From positions 5,557,676 through 5,621,675 of the forward strand of contig NZ_SJPG01000001.1 of the NCBI RefSeq assembly GCF_007859715.1: a stretch of 64,000 nucleotides of DNA. Reading direction: 5' to 3'. Shown in pieces: positions 1-9,950 of this stretch. The position numbers and the translations under genes were made by a program. The stretch's first letter is position 1; each line of letters opens with the position of its first letter. The notes below the pieces were generated by a model. The model ran no database searches and was not told where the DNA came from. It saw nothing but the letters and a program-made list of their open reading frames with translations. This DNA comes from Rubinisphaera italica. Lineage in GTDB: Bacteria > Planctomycetota > Planctomycetia > Planctomycetales > Planctomycetaceae.

Positions 1-317
1 GTGTGCAGCTTGCGACCAGTGTCTCCCGTGCGGTTCGTCAACTCCCGCTCGATATGCATGTGAATATCTTCGAGTTCAATGCGATATTCAAACTGACCAG
101 CCGCGATTTCCTGACCGATCTCATCAAGCGTAGTGCAGATCGTCTCCCGTTCGTCTGCAGTGATCAGGCCGACTTCCGAAAGCATTGTTGCATGAGCTTT
201 TGAGCCCTGAATATCAAAAGGGGCCAGCCTGGCATCGAAACTGATTGACTCGGTGAACCGCTCCACACGCTGATCCGTCGCCTGTGAAAACCGTCCACCC
301 CAAGCTTTTTCTGCCAC
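1..317 (-). CDS. argH: Argininosuccinate lyase, N-terminal part (cut by window edge)
   Basis: Reading the minus strand from a GTG at 317 gives an uninterrupted 105-codon frame that runs off the window. It opens with AEKAWGGRF, then [15 protein letters not shown] and [17 protein letters not shown]; these are the hallmark N-terminal blocks of argininosuccinate lyase, including the ED-IHM-E region. The family enzyme splits argininosuccinate into arginine and fumarate in the cytoplasm, the last step of arginine synthesis. An AAAGGA sequence sits about 8 bases before the GTG and supports this start. The catalytic C-terminal two thirds is outside the window. No arginine gene lies nearby on this side. 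Confidence 0.95.
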   Translation of the reverse strand, partial: MAEKAWGGRFSQATDQRVERFTESISFDARLAPFDIQGSKAHATMLSEVGLITADERETICTTLDEIGQEIAAGQFEYRIELEDIHMHIERELTNRTGDTGRKLH

Positions 318-379
318 AACGCTGTCCTTTTAAGATGTTATGATGCTGTCGTACTAAAAATAATAAGATCTTCGACATT

Positions 380-460
380 GGGTGGCACGTCCCTGAGCAA
401 CGCGAAGGGCGTGGGGTACGGTATTCATCACGCCCCTCTCTTCGGTCTGGAACGTGCCAT
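380..460. repeat. Intergenic inverted repeat, family A (copy 1)
   Basis: About 80 bases bounded by GGGTGGCACG and CGTGCCAT, with inner blocks GAAGGGCGTGG and CACGCCC. The reverse complement of 49377-49460 matches it block by block, so the two are copies of one dispersed element in opposite orientation. It lies between argH and the small membrane protein. The arms could fold into a hairpin in RNA or single-stranded DNA. Confidence 0.75.
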
Positions 461-471
461 TCATTAATGCC

Positions 472-603
472 TTAGATTTGAAAATCATTCAGTGGGGCTT
501 CCCGTCGTTCCCCTTTGTCGAATCGATCAAAAGTCCAATTGACGATCACGCCCCACAATATGGGAATCGTCAGGCAGGCCAGGATGTAAAGGAACTGTTG
601 CAT
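472..603 (-). CDS. Small single-pass membrane protein, 43 aa
   Basis: This 43-residue ORF starts MQQFLYILACLTIPILWGV, a hydrophobic segment of about 20 residues (2-21), followed by VNWTFDRFDKGERREAP, a charged cytoplasmic-type tail, and a TAA stop. It is convergent with nothing and lies between argH and the VOC gene in the same direction. The amphipathic layout and acceptable codon use make it look like a real micro-protein. No clear Shine-Dalgarno sequence precedes the ATG. I do not know a function. The ORF ends just outside repeat A, so it is not a translation of the repeat. Confidence 0.55.
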   Translation of the reverse strand: MQQFLYILACLTIPILWGVIVNWTFDRFDKGERREAPLNDFQI

Positions 604-723
604 GAGTGGTTCGCTTTGTTTAATTCCAGCTGCTGTATTTCAATTCAAGAGGGTGGCACTGGCTAAGCTTGTGCACACATCTCGAAAAGTCATTGGAGTA
701 ATACACGAGTGAGAATCTTAACG

Positions 724-1134
724 TTATTGCGGATCAGAGGCCAATTCGACGACGTGACCATCGGGATCGGCCAGGAAAATCTGCACGGCTCCATCGGGAC
801 GGAATTTCGGTGGCGATACCACTTCGTAATCAATGCCACTTTGTTCGAGAGCTTCCCAGGCAGAGTTCGCATCGGGAACCCGAAATGCAAAATGGTGTGT
901 ACGAGTCGAACGAGTTTGCCCAGGTGAAAGCGTGCCTGCTTTCCCTGATTGATCGTGTTCGAGAATTAAGTGGATCAATGTATTGCCCGCTCGGAACCAT
1001 GACCCCTGAAAACTGAAGTTCGGCCGCGGCACAACTTCCATACCCAGCAGGTCCACATAAAACTTGCGGCTTACTTCCAGATCGCTCACCACGAGCGTGA
1101 GATGATCGATTGCTTCGACTTGAATAACGGACAT
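724..1134 (-). CDS. VOC-superfamily (glyoxalase/bleomycin-resistance fold) protein
   Basis: A 136-residue protein starting MSVIQVEAIDHLTLVVSDLE. It has the typical beta-alpha-beta-beta-beta arrangement of a VOC domain: an N-terminal metal-ligand His in IDHL, HLILEHDQSG in the middle, a second repeat starting HHFAFRVPD, and C-terminal FLADPDGHVVEL with the conserved DPDGH-xxE ligand motif. Metal-dependent isomerases, dioxygenases and resistance proteins share this fold, and the substrate cannot be read from sequence. The frame extends 19 codons upstream, but homology to the family begins right after the chosen Met, so 1134 is preferred. Confidence 0.85.
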   Translation of the reverse strand: MSVIQVEAIDHLTLVVSDLEVSRKFYVDLLGMEVVPRPNFSFQGSWFRAGNTLIHLILEHDQSGKAGTLSPGQTRSTRTHHFAFRVPDANSAWEALEQSGIDYEVVSPPKFRPDGAVQIFLADPDGHVVELASDPQ

Positions 1135-1226
1135 AGAGAATCTCACTGAAAGTGCTGAAGCGGATTTCGTTAGCCAAGCGTAACCCAACAAGTCGATTGT
1201 AACGAATTATGCAGAATCCATCTTAT

Positions 1227-1373
1227 CCCGAAGCGTCAGCGAGGGGACGGCATACGAATAACCGTTGGGGAAAATCCGATCGTTAAAGACTTTTATAATA
1301 AGCCAAAACGAAAATCATTTAAGAGTTTGCCCGAAATATTATTTTCACGCCGTCCCCTCGCTGACGCTTCAGG
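1227..1373. repeat. Two inverted copies of repeat family D (GAAGCGTCAGCGAGGGGACG)
   Basis: The core GAAGCGTCAGCGAGGGGACG occurs at about 1230 and, as its reverse complement, at about 1351-1371. The two copies face each other across about 100 AT-rich bases and fill the gap between the VOC and isomerase genes. Further copies lie at 18690-18716 and 28221-28249. Nothing else was found in this gap. Confidence 0.85.
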
Positions 1374-1431
1374 TTAAGAAAATTCAACTCGTTCCCAGAG
1401 GATCCTCGGGAACGAGTGAAATCTCTTAGAG

Positions 1432-2430
1432 TTACGGTTTTTCAAAAGCGGCATCAAAGGCAACGCTTGACGGTGCAAAGTCGACGTTCTTGACGAACTG
1501 ACACGCTTCTCGGGCACCGTGATCGCGATCCATTCCGGAGTCTTCCCACTCAATAGAGAGAGGACCCTGATAGTTGATCGAATTCAATGCTCGGATGATT
1601 TCTTCAAACCGCACACCGCCACGTCCGACACTGCGGAAATCCCAGCCGCGACGAGGATCGCCGAAGCGGAGGTGGCTGGAAAGAATGCCGGTGCGTCCAT
1701 TTAAAGTGACGGAAGCATCTTTCATGTGAGCGTGATAAATCCGTTCGGGGAAATATCGAATGAATTCGACGGGATCAATTCCCTGCCAGATTAAGTGGCT
1801 GGGGTCGAAATTAAATCCGAACTCTTCACGATTGTCGAGAACCTGTAAGGCTTTCTCGGCTGAGTAAATGTCGAAAGCGATTTCGCCGGGGTGCACTTCC
1901 AAGGCGAACTTGATGCCGCATTCCTGGAAGACATCCAGAATCGGATTCCAGCTGTCGGCGAAGTTCTTATAGCCTTCGTCATACATTTCCTGCGGGATCG
2001 GCGGGAAATCGTAAACGACAGGCCAGATGCGGGAACCAGTGAAGCCGTTGACGACTTCGACACCAATCTTCTGTGCGGCTCGGGCGGTGTTCTTCATTTC
2101 CTCGATCGCACGCTGATTTACAGCATCAGAATCGCCATCGCCGTAAATGTAGTCCGGCAGAATCGCTTTGTGTCGGGCATCAATACGATCACAAACTGCC
2201 TGACCGACCAGATGGGCAGAAATCGCATACAGTTTCAAATCGTGTCGCTCGAGTAGGTCCCGTTTTTTTGCACAGTAGGAATCATCGGAGAGAGCTTTGT
2301 CGACTTCAAAATGATCCCCCCAGCAGGCCAGTTCCAAGCCATCAAAGCCGAATTCAACGGCTTTTTTGCACAATACTTCGATGGGTAGATCGGCCCATTG
2401 TCCGGTGAACAATGTCACAGGGCGTGCCAT
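1432..2430 (-). CDS. Sugar phosphate isomerase/epimerase-like TIM-barrel protein
   Basis: A 332-residue xylose-isomerase-like (AP endonuclease 2 fold) protein. It starts [18 protein letters not shown], preceded by AAAGGACAC 6-8 bases upstream, which decides the start over an ATG 21 codons earlier. Barrel landmarks are [16 protein letters not shown] near the N-terminus, [15 protein letters not shown] with Glu and His metal-type ligands, [24 protein letters not shown], and a C-terminal [18 protein letters not shown]. This pattern matches divalent-metal isomerases acting on sugars or inositol derivatives, a family common in planctomycetes. The exact substrate is not readable. It is monocistronic by spacing. 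Confidence 0.85.
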   Translation of the reverse strand: MARPVTLFTGQWADLPIEVLCKKAVEFGFDGLELACWGDHFEVDKALSDDSYCAKKRDLLERHDLKLYAISAHLVGQAVCDRIDARHKAILPDYIYGDGDSDAVNQRAIEEMKNTARAAQKIGVEVVNGFTGSRIWPVVYDFPPIPQEMYDEGYKNFADSWNPILDVFQECGIKFALEVHPGEIAFDIYSAEKALQVLDNREEFGFNFDPSHLIWQGIDPVEFIRYFPERIYHAHMKDASVTLNGRTGILSSHLRFGDPRRGWDFRSVGRGGVRFEEIIRALNSINYQGPLSIEWEDSGMDRDHGAREACQFVKNVDFAPSSVAFDAAFEKP

Positions 2431-2537
2431 GATGTGTCCTTTCGCGGGATGTCTCAATTCATAGGTGAATGCGTAAAAAAATCTCCGATCCACGAACGTT
2501 GATCGGAGACTCTATTGTCAAAATTTCGAGCAGAAAA

Positions 2538-3848
<1,311 letters not shown>

Positions 3849-3999
3849 AAAAATGGGTGCTCCTGAATTCCCTGACAGGTCAAGAAGTTCCGTCAGTCCA
3901 CATTTCAGTAGACTGGCAGAAAACATCAATCGACAGACTGTTCCGGTGAACAATAGCTGGTTTCAGCTAAGCCATGCACCAGAGGTCTGGAATTAGTTT

Positions 4000-4278
4000 T
4001 TATTCGTCAACAACGTATGGCAATAGTCCCATGAAACGGGCTCGCAGCACGGCACTGCGGACAGCTCGCTGGTAAATCGCTGAGGTACCTGTGCGTCGAC
4101 GGGGAAGAATTTTGCCTTCTTTGTCGATCAATTGTTTGAGTGTTTTGACGTCTTTGTAGTCCACATAGACAGGACGTGGGATGACGCCACCCGGGCAGAA
4201 TCGACAATTCAATTTCCGCTTCTGGCGGAGTTTTTTCTTACGGAGTTTGCGGATATCCGACTTTGTCAGCGTTGCCAT
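4000..4278 (-). CDS. rpsR: 30S ribosomal protein S18
   Basis: A 92-residue basic protein with the S18 signature: an N-terminal Lys/Arg-rich stretch, [19 protein letters not shown], then [31 protein letters not shown]. The family protein binds 16S rRNA in the small-subunit platform next to S6. The CxxC pair is the remnant of the zinc-binding form (C+ type) seen in some bacteria. An AAGGAAG sequence precedes the ATG. rpsF, ssb and rplI, the usual neighbours, are not adjacent; the upstream gene is the ABC-F ATPase, so the canonical operon is broken here. Confidence 0.97.
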   Translation of the reverse strand: MATLTKSDIRKLRKKKLRQKRKLNCRFCPGGVIPRPVYVDYKDVKTLKQLIDKEGKILPRRRTGTSAIYQRAVRSAVLRARFMGLLPYVVDE

Positions 4279-4503
4279 CGAGTTTCAGCTTCCTTGAACA
4301 AATATCAATCGGAACAATGACTCAAGTGGAAATTTCACCTCCGATTGGGCCGATGAAATGACGTGGGAAGAGCATCTGCAAACATTACGCAGAAACCAGT
4401 CACTTGAGAGCAAGCCACAAAGTATTGCAAATCAAGCCTCAGGATTCAAGTTCGACTCACAAAAGACATTAAAAAGGCAAAGCAGCCAACCCGAGATATT
4501 AAC

Positions 4504-6306
4504 TCAAGCTCGGGATTCCAAATCTTCCCAGATCGCAAAACTGGTCGTGAGTTCCTCTTCAATTTTTCGGAGGCGATCCGTCACATTTGTGATTTCCGAG
4601 GCTGGTTTTTGATAGAACTCCGCCTGTGCCATCGTTTTATGGATTTCAGCCTGTTCCGATTCCAGCTTTTCCAGCTTGGCTGGCAGGCTCTCCAACTCCT
4701 TTTGTTCCTTGAAAGTGAGCTTCTTTTTTGTGCTCGTGGCGATGTTATGAGGGTTGGATTTTCCCTTCTCTTTGGACTTTGACGGATTTCGCTTGGCTTG
4801 CCGGTCTGCTTCATTCCTCGCATAATCGTCGTAGCCACCGTCGTATTCTTTGATGTACCCATCAGGCTCAAATGCCAGAATTCCCGTTGTCACATTGTTG
4901 AGAAACGCACGATCGTGGCTGACCATCAGCATACTGCCCGCATAATCCATCAATAATTCTTCGAGCAGTTCGAGCGTTTCCGCATCCAGATCGTTTGTCG
5001 GTTCGTCGAGAATCAGCACATTGGAAGGTTTGGTGAACATTCGAGCCAGCAGCATTCGGTTCCGTTCTCCTCCGGAAAGATATCGCGCAGGTCTGCGAGC
5101 CCGTTCCGGAGTGAACAGGAAATCCTGTAAATAGCCGTAGATATGACGTTCGACGCCATTGATCGTTAGTCGATCCTGTCCATCTCCAACATTTTCGATA
5201 ACCGTTTTCTCTTCATCGATCTGTTCACGCAATTGATCGAAATAGAGGACTTCGAGTTTGGTGCCGTGACGGATGGAACCGGAATCGGGTTCGAGTTGGC
5301 CGAGCAGTAGTTTGAGGAGCGTGGTTTTGCCGGCTCCGTTCGGTCCGACGATTCCCAGCTTGTCGCCTCGCATGATCATCGTGGAGAAATCCTGCACGAT
5401 GGGTCGGGAATTATAAGCAAATGAAACATCTTTGGTTTCTATCACAAGAAACCCGGATCGTTCGGCTTCCGAGGCTTGCATGCGGACATTGCCCAGTTTT
5501 TTGCGTCGTTGCGAGCGTTCTTCCCGCAATTTTTTCAGCGCCCTCACACGGCCTTCATTGCGAGTTCGACGAGCTTTGATCCCTTGGCGAATCCATTTTT
5601 CTTCTTCTGCTAACTTCTTGTCGAACAGTTCCTGCTGACGCTCTTCGGCTTCCAGAAAAGCAGCTTTTCGAGTCAGAAAGGTTTGATAATCGCAGGTCCA
5701 GTCGAACAGCCGACCGCGTTCGACTTCAATAATTCGTGTCGCCAACGCCTGCAGAAACATTCGATCGTGCGTCACGAACAATAACGTGCCTTGAAAACCC
5801 TTGAGGAAATTTTCGAGCCAGCGGATCGATTCGATATCCAGATGGTTCGTCGGTTCATCGAGTAGCAGGACATCCGGCTGATTCACAAGTGCCTGAGCCA
5901 GCAGGACTCGCCGTTTCATTCCCGACGAGAGCGTGGAAAAATCAGCCTCGGGATCCAAGTTCATCTTCATCAGGATTTTTTCAACCTGATGATCCGATTC
6001 CCAGGAATGCACTTCGACTTCGTCGGTTTGCACAAAGGCCCGAGAAACGATTTCGAAAATCGTCCCAGCCATTCCTTCGGGTACTTCCTGCAGCAGTCGA
6101 GTGACGCGTACGCCGTCTTCAACACGCAGGATTCCATCATCCGGCTCCAATTCGCCGGCAACCAGCTTCATCAAAGTCGATTTCCCGGCTCCGTTTCGCC
6201 CGAGAAGGCCAATTCGTTCGCCAGCTCCAATTTCAAAACTGATCTCATTGAGTAGCGGAGGTTGATCAAAAGTGAAGCTGAGATCCGTAAGACTGACGAG
6301 AGACAT
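4504..6306 (-). CDS. uup: ABC-F family ATPase, Uup-like
   Basis: A 600-residue soluble protein with two ABC cassettes and no membrane segments. Cassette 1 has Walker A GRNGAGKST (about residues 36-44), signature LSSGMKRRVLLA and Walker B LLLDEPTNHLD. Cassette 2 has GPNGAGKTT, LSGGERNRMLLARM and LILDEPTNDLD. The linker is Arg/Lys-rich. Residues of about 530-600 form a charged coiled coil (KKKLTFKEQKELESLPAKL), the mark of the Uup branch. ABC-F proteins act on the ribosomal E site; Uup is also linked to tolerance of replication intermediates. The start has no clear Shine-Dalgarno sequence. Confidence 0.9.
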   Translation of the reverse strand: MSLVSLTDLSFTFDQPPLLNEISFEIGAGERIGLLGRNGAGKSTLMKLVAGELEPDDGILRVEDGVRVTRLLQEVPEGMAGTIFEIVSRAFVQTDEVEVHSWESDHQVEKILMKMNLDPEADFSTLSSGMKRRVLLAQALVNQPDVLLLDEPTNHLDIESIRWLENFLKGFQGTLLFVTHDRMFLQALATRIIEVERGRLFDWTCDYQTFLTRKAAFLEAEERQQELFDKKLAEEEKWIRQGIKARRTRNEGRVRALKKLREERSQRRKKLGNVRMQASEAERSGFLVIETKDVSFAYNSRPIVQDFSTMIMRGDKLGIVGPNGAGKTTLLKLLLGQLEPDSGSIRHGTKLEVLYFDQLREQIDEEKTVIENVGDGQDRLTINGVERHIYGYLQDFLFTPERARRPARYLSGGERNRMLLARMFTKPSNVLILDEPTNDLDAETLELLEELLMDYAGSMLMVSHDRAFLNNVTTGILAFEPDGYIKEYDGGYDDYARNEADRQAKRNPSKSKEKGKSNPHNIATSTKKKLTFKEQKELESLPAKLEKLESEQAEIHKTMAQAEFYQKPASEITNVTDRLRKIEEELTTSFAIWEDLESRA

Positions 6307-6420
6307 TGAATAAAGGCTTTGAAAAATTTCGGAAGGACAATTGGCAAGGGAAGTATGTGCCCGTAATCCAGTTGAAATTAATCAAATCTAGAATCGGTAA
6401 ATGGTCACACAAATGTCAGT

Positions 6421-7707
6421 CTATTGTTTTTTACCCAGACAGTACAGGTATTCCTGTCGCTCCTCTCCAACTTTGCTGGCAACCCGCATAAAGATTTTGC
6501 TGTCACAGACAACTGGCGTGGCAAAAGACTCTTCTCCCAGCTGATTTCGTCCAAGCAGTTCGAATTCGTCTGTATTGATATTAATTACAAATGTTTCCCC
6601 GGCTTCATTGGTTGCCATCAGGACATCATTGACGATCACCGGTGACGACGTAAACGTCCCACTGAGACGACCTTTCCAAATTTCTTCTCCCGTCGAGGCA
6701 TCCAGACAATACGCAATCCCGGCATCGGCAATCGCGTACAGACGATTTTCTTTCACAAGCATCGAAGGAACATAAATTCGAGTCCCAATTTCCCAGGCAA
6801 CTTCTCCAGATCCATCGGCTTTATACGCGGCCACATGATTTTTGGGATAGCCACCGCTTGAATAGATTAACTCGCCATTCGTGGGTGTCGAAGTGACACA
6901 CTCTGTGGTCGCTCCTTCAATTTCCCACAGTTTTTCACCTGTCTGCGGATTCATGCCTGTGACCAGTTCACAGCCAGTCATGATGAGTTGAGTTTTTCCC
7001 GCGACGTCCAGAATGATCGGGGAAGGATAATTCGGCATTTCCGGCCGATCCTGCTTCCAGATAATTTTGCCCGTTTTACGATCTAACCCAGCAATTGCTC
7101 CTCCTGCTTTGTTGTCAGCCGAGACAATCACTAAATCATTGAAGAGAGTCGGCGAAGAGCCATAACCTTGATGGACGATGTATTCGCAAATCGGCTGTTG
7201 CCAGAGGATTTCTCCGTTCAAATCGACAGCCGAAGTCACCATCTGCCCATCGTGCAGAAAATTGATAAACAGCCGCTCGCCGTCACAAGCGGGCGTTGAA
7301 GAGGCCTGGGTTCCCTTTTTGTTGCGGGCAAGTGTTGCTTTGCCAGAATGCAAAACTGTTGCCCATTCCTGTTGTCCTGTGTCGCGATTGAAGCTGATGA
7401 GGGATCGGGTCTCAGCGGCTTCATCAGCAGTTGCCAGAACCACCTGATTGCCCACAACAATCGGTGAGCCGTGCCCACGTCCGGAGATTGGTGTTTTCCA
7501 TAACACATTCTCAGTCTCACTCCACTCGAGTGGTGGCTGCTGACCTTCTGCAGCAATCCCATTCTGCTCAGCCCCGCGCCAGCAGGGCCAGTCGGTATTG
7601 GAATTGAGACGAACAGGCTCAGCAGCGCTCGATGATGTCGCAATGGAATTGAGAAGTAAGCAAATTGCGATTAATAAGGTGCATCGAAGTAACAGGAGTT
7701 TGACCAT
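6421..7707 (-). CDS. Secreted PQQ-like beta-propeller repeat protein (1)
   Basis: A 428-residue protein with an N-terminal signal peptide (MVKLLLLRCTLLIAICLLL, cleavage near SSAAEP). Next comes DWPCWRGAEQNG, the opening motif of this planctomycete propeller family, then PQQ-like blades of the form GxxxxxLDxxTGxxxW (RKTGKIIWKQD, PQTGEKLWEIEG, ASTGEEIWKGRLSG). Such proteins are periplasmic or surface propellers. The pattern alone does not show PQQ binding or dehydrogenase activity, and no quinoprotein catalytic Cys-Cys pair is evident. Two paralogues lie at 9951 and 11338. Confidence 0.85.
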   Translation of the reverse strand: MVKLLLLRCTLLIAICLLLNSIATSSSAAEPVRLNSNTDWPCWRGAEQNGIAAEGQQPPLEWSETENVLWKTPISGRGHGSPIVVGNQVVLATADEAAETRSLISFNRDTGQQEWATVLHSGKATLARNKKGTQASSTPACDGERLFINFLHDGQMVTSAVDLNGEILWQQPICEYIVHQGYGSSPTLFNDLVIVSADNKAGGAIAGLDRKTGKIIWKQDRPEMPNYPSPIILDVAGKTQLIMTGCELVTGMNPQTGEKLWEIEGATTECVTSTPTNGELIYSSGGYPKNHVAAYKADGSGEVAWEIGTRIYVPSMLVKENRLYAIADAGIAYCLDASTGEEIWKGRLSGTFTSSPVIVNDVLMATNEAGETFVININTDEFELLGRNQLGEESFATPVVCDSKIFMRVASKVGEERQEYLYCLGKKQ

Positions 7708-7817
7708 ATTGATTTCCTCTGGCGATATTCATTTTCAAGCTGATGTGAATCAGTTTACAATACCAATCCCTGGAATCGAAAGCGACTTCACACCCTTGCC
7801 TGAATTCCATCAAAGAA

Positions 7818-9806
7818 TCAATCTTCCCGGAACGAGACAAAGTGTGGAGACTTCCGTTCCCGCTCGATCCGATTGTAAAACGAATTCATCAGTTGCAGGT
7901 AAAGATCATCCTGCAGAATGGCATCTTCGACTCCGGCGTCGATATTGGGATTGTCGTTAATTTCAATGATGTAAGCTTTTCCCTGATGCTCTTTCAAATC
8001 AACCCCGTAAAGTCCATCGCCTATCAAAGCTGCCCCTTTGACGGCGGTCTGTAGAACGTGAGCGGGGACCTGGTTCAGGGCCAACGTCTCAGAATCGCCT
8101 TCGACATCTTTTTTATCTGTCAGACTCCAGTTATAGATCTGCCAGTGCCCGCGAGCCATGTGATATTTGCAGGCATATAAAGGACTTCCATCGAGCACAC
8201 CGATGCGCCAGTCGAACGGAGTTTGCAAAAACTCCTGAGCGATCACAACTTCAGATGTCTTGAACAATAAATCAAGCTTCTCCCCCATCTCCGACTTGTC
8301 TTTCACTTTGAAGACCCCTGCCGAAAAGCAACTGTCGGGTAGTTTCAAAACGATGGGAAATTCGAAGTGATCCAGATTCAGTGCTTCAGGTGTCTCCTTG
8401 CAAATCAGCCAGGATCGCGGTTGTCGAACGCGGGCTCGGGAGAGCCGCTCGTAAAGATACATTTTGTTCGAGCAACGGAGAATCGACCAGGGATCGTCGA
8501 TGACAATTAAACCTTCGGCATACGCTCTCCTCGAAAAGCGGTAAGTGTAATGGTCGACGGAAGTGGTTTCTCGAATAAAGAGAGCATCGAATTCGCAGAT
8601 CCGGTTGTAATCCTGCTTCGTAATAAACTCCGTATAAAAACCGACCTTTTCGGCTGCGGTTCGCATCCGATGCAAGGCTTCCTGGCACGAGGGAGGTGTT
8701 TTTTCCTGGGGATTAATCAGGATGCCGAGGTCGTAATGGAAGTGCTTGAAACGGGCTCGATGAAAACGTTTACGCTGGAAGTACTTGGCCGCATGCGTTT
8801 CGATCTCCTCGGCATGCTCTTTGATAACATTTGGGAGTGAGAGCAGTTGAACCTGCTGGATCTCCCAGCGGTCTTCTTCTTTCACAAACTTGACTCGAAA
8901 CAACAGCAGTTCAAACTGATGAGCCAGCAGTTTGGCCAAAGCAGACAGACCCGGAGCAGGAGTGTTTTCAAAATAGACTTCCAGACTGAACTCTCGCCCG
9001 GATACATTCTTGAGATGCTCCTGAATCGCTTCTTCCACATCATCAGCAACACTCTGAACGAGCGAGACACTGGAAAGATCTCGCAGAGCCGTCACATTGG
9101 GAATGACGCGTTGATCGCGAGCCGAGGCGAGCAGCGAGACATAGTATCCAAACTTATGCGGCTTGAACGAACAACAAAGGTTGAACACTCGAAACAGGCT
9201 GGAGTTTTGATATCGAGGCGAAGAGAGATAAGTTGTCGCTAAAACGACCTGAGTGCCGGGGATCTCGAAAGGCCAGTGTTTCGCATTTTCTAAGACGATC
9301 ACGTTGGGGCGTTCATCGACTTGAGGCAAGTCGTCCGCGAACAACTCCTTCCGCATTCGGACAGCCGGTTCTCCTTTGGCGTAATAATCGGGCAGTGTGT
9401 CGGTCACTTCAAAACCGAATCGTTCATAAAAACGAATCAGCTTTTTATTCCCGGAATCCGCTTCCAGTGAAACCCGGCGATAGCCATGTTGGCGGGCATG
9501 TGCGAGCACATCTTCGAGAATCAGACTGCCAAACCCCTGAGACTGAAATTGAGGATCAATCGCCAGCGAGTAAATCCGCAGAGAGTTCTTATAGTTGAGG
9601 AGAATGACTGCTCCAACTTTTTGAGGAGGTCCCTCTTCCGCTTTCGTTTCGCAGATCATCACAATTTGCGAGGCACTTTGAATACTCATTCTCAAAGAAC
9701 GACGTGGGCTTCGGCGGCTTTCTGGAAAACAGAGCGCTTCCAGATGCTCCAGATAAGACAAATCCTCCAGCTGAGCGATTCTCATCTTCATCCCCAATGA
9801 TCCCAA
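7818..9806 (-). CDS. GNAT acetyltransferase fused to RimK-like ATP-grasp ligase
   Basis: A 662-residue cytoplasmic fusion. Residues 1-150 are a GNAT domain with the acetyl-CoA loop FQSQGFGSLIL and RFYERFGFE. Residues of about 165-330 resemble the RimK-like ATP-grasp N-terminal (RLAN) region. Residues of about 400-650 are an ATP-grasp fold with FPIVLKLPDSCFSAGVFKV (nucleotide lysine), VIAQEFLQTPFDWRIGVLDG and the metal-binding end YIIEINDNPNIDAG. ATP-grasp enzymes of this group join a carboxylate to an amine, as RimK adds glutamate to S6; the substrate here is unknown. The start is probably TTG at 9806, with GAGGAAG 5 bases upstream; ATGs at 9791 and 9785 are alternatives. It lies among PQQ-like propeller genes without obvious coupling. 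Confidence 0.85.
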   Translation of the reverse strand: MGSLGMKMRIAQLEDLSYLEHLEALCFPESRRSPRRSLRMSIQSASQIVMICETKAEEGPPQKVGAVILLNYKNSLRIYSLAIDPQFQSQGFGSLILEDVLAHARQHGYRRVSLEADSGNKKLIRFYERFGFEVTDTLPDYYAKGEPAVRMRKELFADDLPQVDERPNVIVLENAKHWPFEIPGTQVVLATTYLSSPRYQNSSLFRVFNLCCSFKPHKFGYYVSLLASARDQRVIPNVTALRDLSSVSLVQSVADDVEEAIQEHLKNVSGREFSLEVYFENTPAPGLSALAKLLAHQFELLLFRVKFVKEEDRWEIQQVQLLSLPNVIKEHAEEIETHAAKYFQRKRFHRARFKHFHYDLGILINPQEKTPPSCQEALHRMRTAAEKVGFYTEFITKQDYNRICEFDALFIRETTSVDHYTYRFSRRAYAEGLIVIDDPWSILRCSNKMYLYERLSRARVRQPRSWLICKETPEALNLDHFEFPIVLKLPDSCFSAGVFKVKDKSEMGEKLDLLFKTSEVVIAQEFLQTPFDWRIGVLDGSPLYACKYHMARGHWQIYNWSLTDKKDVEGDSETLALNQVPAHVLQTAVKGAALIGDGLYGVDLKEHQGKAYIIEINDNPNIDAGVEDAILQDDLYLQLMNSFYNRIERERKSPHFVSFRED

Positions 9807-9950
9807 CGCTTCCTCTTCAGGCAGGATTTCTCCATATCACCTGAAAATCCCTGGAAGCATCGCTGCGGAACTATACGAATCGAGAAGAGAAATATCGAGC
9901 CAGAGAGGCCGTCGTTTGTTGAAGAATTTCAAAACGCAAAGTCTTGGGGA

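Noticed and set aside
454..666. A 70-codon plus-strand frame after repeat A
   Set aside because: It starts inside the repeat and is antisense to the more convincing 43-residue membrane protein.
1227..1373. CRISPR-like spacing of the two family D copies
   Set aside because: Only two copies, in opposite orientation, with no regular spacers and no cas gene in the window.
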